Assembly: GCF_017642925.1 (NCBI RefSeq)
Contig: NZ_JAEPOL010000003.1
Location: 1-64,000, forward strand
Direction: 5' to 3'
Source: Maricaulis sp.
Lineage (GTDB): Bacteria; Pseudomonadota; Alphaproteobacteria; Caulobacterales; Maricaulaceae
DNA: 64,000 nucleotides
The position numbers were made by a program, and so were the translations under genes. Positions 61,699 to 64,000 of the stretch are shown here, piece after piece. Every line of letters begins with the position of its first letter. Position 1 is the first letter of the stretch. The notes beneath the pieces are model-generated. The model made no database searches. It had not been told where the DNA came from and was given only the letters and a program-made list of their open reading frames with translations.

Positions 61699-63831
61699 GT
61701 GGTCGACACCGCAGCATCCGAAACCGCCGCGTCCAACGCGGGCGGATTTGATACCCGCGCCTTCCTGAACCGCGTCATGCGCGGCGATGTGGCGCTGGCC
61801 GTGGGCATTCTCGCTATCCTGGTGATGCTGCTCCTGCCCATGCCGCGCATGCTGCTGGACTTCTCGCTGGCCATCTCCATCTCGGTGTCGGTGCTGGTGC
61901 TGATGACGGCGCTCTTTATCAAGAAGCCGCTGGAATTCTCGGCCTTTCCGGCGGTGCTGCTGATCACCACCTTGCTGCGCCTGGGCCTGAATATCGCCTC
62001 GACGCGCCTCATCCTGTCGCGTGGCCATGAAGGCACCAACGCGGCCGGCGAGGTGATCGAAGCCTTCGGCGCCTTCGTCATGCAGGGCAATGTCGTCATC
62101 GGCGTGATCGTGTTCTCGATCCTGGTGATCGTGAACTTCGTCGTCATCACCAAGGGTTCCGGCCGGATCGCGGAAGTCGCGGCCCGCTTCACCCTCGATG
62201 CCATGCCCGGCAAGCAGATGGCCATCGACGCCGATCTGTCGGCCGGCCTGATCAATGAAGACGAGGCCCGCAAGCGGCGCTCCGAGCTGGAAGGCGAGAG
62301 CAATTTCTTCGGCGCCATGGACGGTGCCTCGAAATTCGTGCGCGGCGATGCCATGGCCGGCCTGATGATCACGGCGATCAACCTGATCGGCGGCATCATC
62401 ATCGGTGTCGTGCAGTCGGGCATGTCCTTCCCGGACGCCGCCAGCGCCTACTCCACCCTGACGATCGGCGACGGTCTGGTCTCCCAGATCCCCGCCCTGA
62501 TCATTTCCGTGGCCGCGGGCCTGCTGGTCTCCAAGGCCGGCGTCGACGGTGAAGCCGACAAGGCCGTCTTCGGTCAGCTGACGGCCAATCCGCAAGGCCT
62601 GGGCCTGGTTTCCGGCGTTGCCCTGATGGTCGGCATCCTGCCCGGCATGCCCTTCCTGCCCTTCGCCCTGATGGCGGCCGGCGCCGGCTCCCTCGCCTGG
62701 ATGAATCGCGATGTGGCCGAACGCAAGGCGCGAGAAGAGGAAGAGGCAAAAGCCGGAAAGGTCGCCGAAGAGGCCGCCAGCAAGTCGAGCGGCGATGCGC
62801 CCATCGAGGAAAGTCTGGCCATCGACGAGCTGAAGATCGAGCTGGGCTATGGCCTGCTGCCACTGATCAATGATGTCGACGGCCGCAAGCTGACCGACCA
62901 GATCAAGGCACTGCGCCGCTCGCTGGCCGAGGAAATGGGCTTTGTCACGCCGGCGGTCCGCATCGTCGACAACATGGCGCTGGGCAATAACGAGTACACG
63001 ATCCGCATCAAGGAGCTGGAAGCCGGCCGCGGCGAGCTGCGCCTGCACAAGCTCCTGGTGATGGATCCGGCCGGCCTGCCGATCGACATGCCCGGCGATC
63101 ACGTGAAGGAGCCCACTTTCGGCCTGCCGGCGACCTGGATCGACGAGGGCATGCGCGAAGAAGCGACCTTCCGCGGCTATACGATTGTCGAGCCGGCTGC
63201 CGTCCTGGTGACGCACCTGACCGAGCAGCTGCGCGAAAACATGGCGGACCTGCTGTCCTATGCCGAAGTCGAGAAGCTGATCGACAAGCTGTCGAAGGAA
63301 CACAAGAAGCTGGTCGACGATATCGCGCCGGCCCAGATCAGCCGCGCCGGCATCCAGCGTGTCCTGCAGTCGCTGATCCGCGAGCGTGTCTCCATCCGCG
63401 ACCTGTCCACGATCATGGAAGGCATCGCCGAAGCCAGCGCCACGACCCAGCATCTCGATGCGATCGTCGAGCATGTCCGCACGCGCCTGGCCCGGCAGAT
63501 CTGTCACGCCAACAAATCCTTCGACGGCAACCTGCCGGTTCTGGCCCTCGGTCCGCAGTGGGAACAGGCTTTCATGGAGTCGCTGATCGGCGAAGGGGAC
63601 CGCAAGCAGCTTGCGCTCGCCCCCTCGAAGCTGCACGATTTCGTCGCTGCGATCAGAAACTCTTTTGAAACCGCATCGGCACAGGGTCAGGTTCCTGTAC
63701 TGCTGACGAGCCCGATGATTCGTCCGTATGTGCGCTCCCTGGTGGAACGTTTCCGCCCGCAAACGGTGGTGATATCGCAGAACGAGATCCACCCCAGCGC
63801 ACGTCTGAAGACCCTGGGCCATGTCGGCTGA
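61699..63831 (+). CDS. flhA: Flagellar export gate protein
   Basis: The 710-residue core subunit of the flagellar type III export gate has eight membrane helices in the first ~330 residues (VALAVGILAILVMLLLPMP onward), with the FHIPEP-region conserved motif KGSGRIAEVAARFTLDAMPGKQMAIDADL. A long cytosolic domain follows (from KLTDQIKALRRSLAEEMGFV). The start is GTG 61699; its context is CGTGGTCG. It is 12 bases after the flbD stop and 33 bases before flhF. Confidence 0.96.
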   Translation: MVDTAASETAASNAGGFDTRAFLNRVMRGDVALAVGILAILVMLLLPMPRMLLDFSLAISISVSVLVLMTALFIKKPLEFSAFPAVLLITTLLRLGLNIASTRLILSRGHEGTNAAGEVIEAFGAFVMQGNVVIGVIVFSILVIVNFVVITKGSGRIAEVAARFTLDAMPGKQMAIDADLSAGLINEDEARKRRSELEGESNFFGAMDGASKFVRGDAMAGLMITAINLIGGIIIGVVQSGMSFPDAASAYSTLTIGDGLVSQIPALIISVAAGLLVSKAGVDGEADKAVFGQLTANPQGLGLVSGVALMVGILPGMPFLPFALMAAGAGSLAWMNRDVAERKAREEEEAKAGKVAEEAASKSSGDAPIEESLAIDELKIELGYGLLPLINDVDGRKLTDQIKALRRSLAEEMGFVTPAVRIVDNMALGNNEYTIRIKELEAGRGELRLHKLLVMDPAGLPIDMPGDHVKEPTFGLPATWIDEGMREEATFRGYTIVEPAAVLVTHLTEQLRENMADLLSYAEVEKLIDKLSKEHKKLVDDIAPAQISRAGIQRVLQSLIRERVSIRDLSTIMEGIAEASATTQHLDAIVEHVRTRLARQICHANKSFDGNLPVLALGPQWEQAFMESLIGEGDRKQLALAPSKLHDFVAAIRNSFETASAQGQVPVLLTSPMIRPYVRSLVERFRPQTVVISQNEIHPSARLKTLGHVG

Positions 63832-63864
63832 CCGGCCGGAACCCCCGTGTGAACTGAACCAACC

Positions 63865-64000
63865 ATGCGCCTGAAAACCTTCTCTGCCCCGTCCCTGACC
63901 CAGGCCATGGCCGATGTACGTCGTGAAATGGGTCCGGATGCGGTGATCATTGCGACATCCGACGCCCCCGGCGGCGGTGTGCAGGTGCGTGCTGCCGCCG
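63865..64000 (+). CDS. flhF: Flagellar biosynthesis GTPase FlhF, N-terminal fragment
   Basis: The window cuts this gene after 45 codons. MRLKTFSAPSLTQAMADVRR and EMGPDAVIIATSDAPGGG are the FlhF N-terminus. The protein is an SRP-like GTPase that places polar flagella. ATG 63865 follows flhA by 33 bases in the same operon. The rest lies outside the window. Confidence 0.85.
   Translation, partial: MRLKTFSAPSLTQAMADVRREMGPDAVIIATSDAPGGGVQVRAAA

Overview
The window is high-GC alphaproteobacterial chromosome, most likely from the Caulobacterales/Maricaulales group (Maricaulis- or Hyphomonas-like). The main evidence is at the right end: a sciP (DUF1153) gene, CtrA-type TTAA-N7-TTTA boxes, and a fliF-fliG-fliH(flbE)-fliN-flbD-flhA-flhF cluster. 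That arrangement belongs to stalked and budding bacteria whose flagellar genes are controlled by CtrA, FlbD and sigma-54. Assignment to a genus is inference. There is no integrase, transposase, CRISPR array or rRNA operon.

Regions, left to right. (1) 0.2-7.2 kb: a secreted S10 peptidase; then, on the minus strand, a membrane protein, apt, a GST, an LprI-like protein, a trypsin-like protease and mtnP. A strikingly AT-rich trypsin-fold gene (6430-7191) is wedged between mtnP and the terminator of the cytochrome bc1 operon. (2) 7.3-10 kb: the bc1 operon petABC (minus strand). (3) 10.2-16.5 kb: trmL, a DUF2235 hydrolase, hemF and a conserved hypothetical on the plus strand, facing a cca / DUF6111 / NUDIX / DUF1285 operon across a strong shared terminator. 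(4) 16.5-24.8 kb: a MoxR-DUF58-DUF4159-VWA membrane operon, a small lipoprotein, and two tandem paralogous exported proteins with similar upstream sequence. (5) 24.8-31.2 kb: queE-queC (preQ0 synthesis), cutA, a soluble CBS-histidine kinase-receiver protein, a membrane-bound AraC regulator coupled to a small exported protein, a 235-bp repeat array exactly between two stop codons, an AhpD-like protein and a tRNA with CAT anticodon. (6) 31.2-45.6 kb: a chemoreceptor, a TonB-C protein, a malate/lactate-type dehydrogenase, the ohr/ohrR pair with visible operators, a thioesterase, a branched-chain 2-oxoacid dehydrogenase operon with a divergent Lrp regulator, a TetR/membrane-protein divergent pair, a thiolase and a CPBP protease. 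(7) 45.6-48.2 kb: a ParD/RelE-type toxin-antitoxin pair, mnmA and a small membrane protein. (8) 48.2-64 kb: flagellar genes flgL-flgK (minus); fliK-flgD-flgE (plus, behind a canonical sigma-54 promoter); sciP; then fliF to flhF, which is cut by the window end.

How parts work together. FlbD is the sigma-54 activator made from the fliF operon, and it is the expected driver of the fliK-flgD-flgE operon. SciP restrains CtrA and is placed between the two flagellar blocks behind its own CtrA-like box. The bkd operon and the thiolase both serve acyl-CoA metabolism. OhrR faces ohr across palindromic operators.

Several families of palindromic intergenic repeats recur: CGTCATCCC-ended elements near 1.8 and 46.3 kb, a 137-bp three-hairpin element at 2.96 kb and inverted at 36.9 kb, and a 60-bp array at 29.8 kb. 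I found no clearly unprecedented system. The best leads are the AT-rich protease insertion that appears to have replaced the mtnP start, the stop-codon-to-stop-codon repeat array, the duplicated exported-protein pair, and the CBS-kinase and AraC-membrane regulators.
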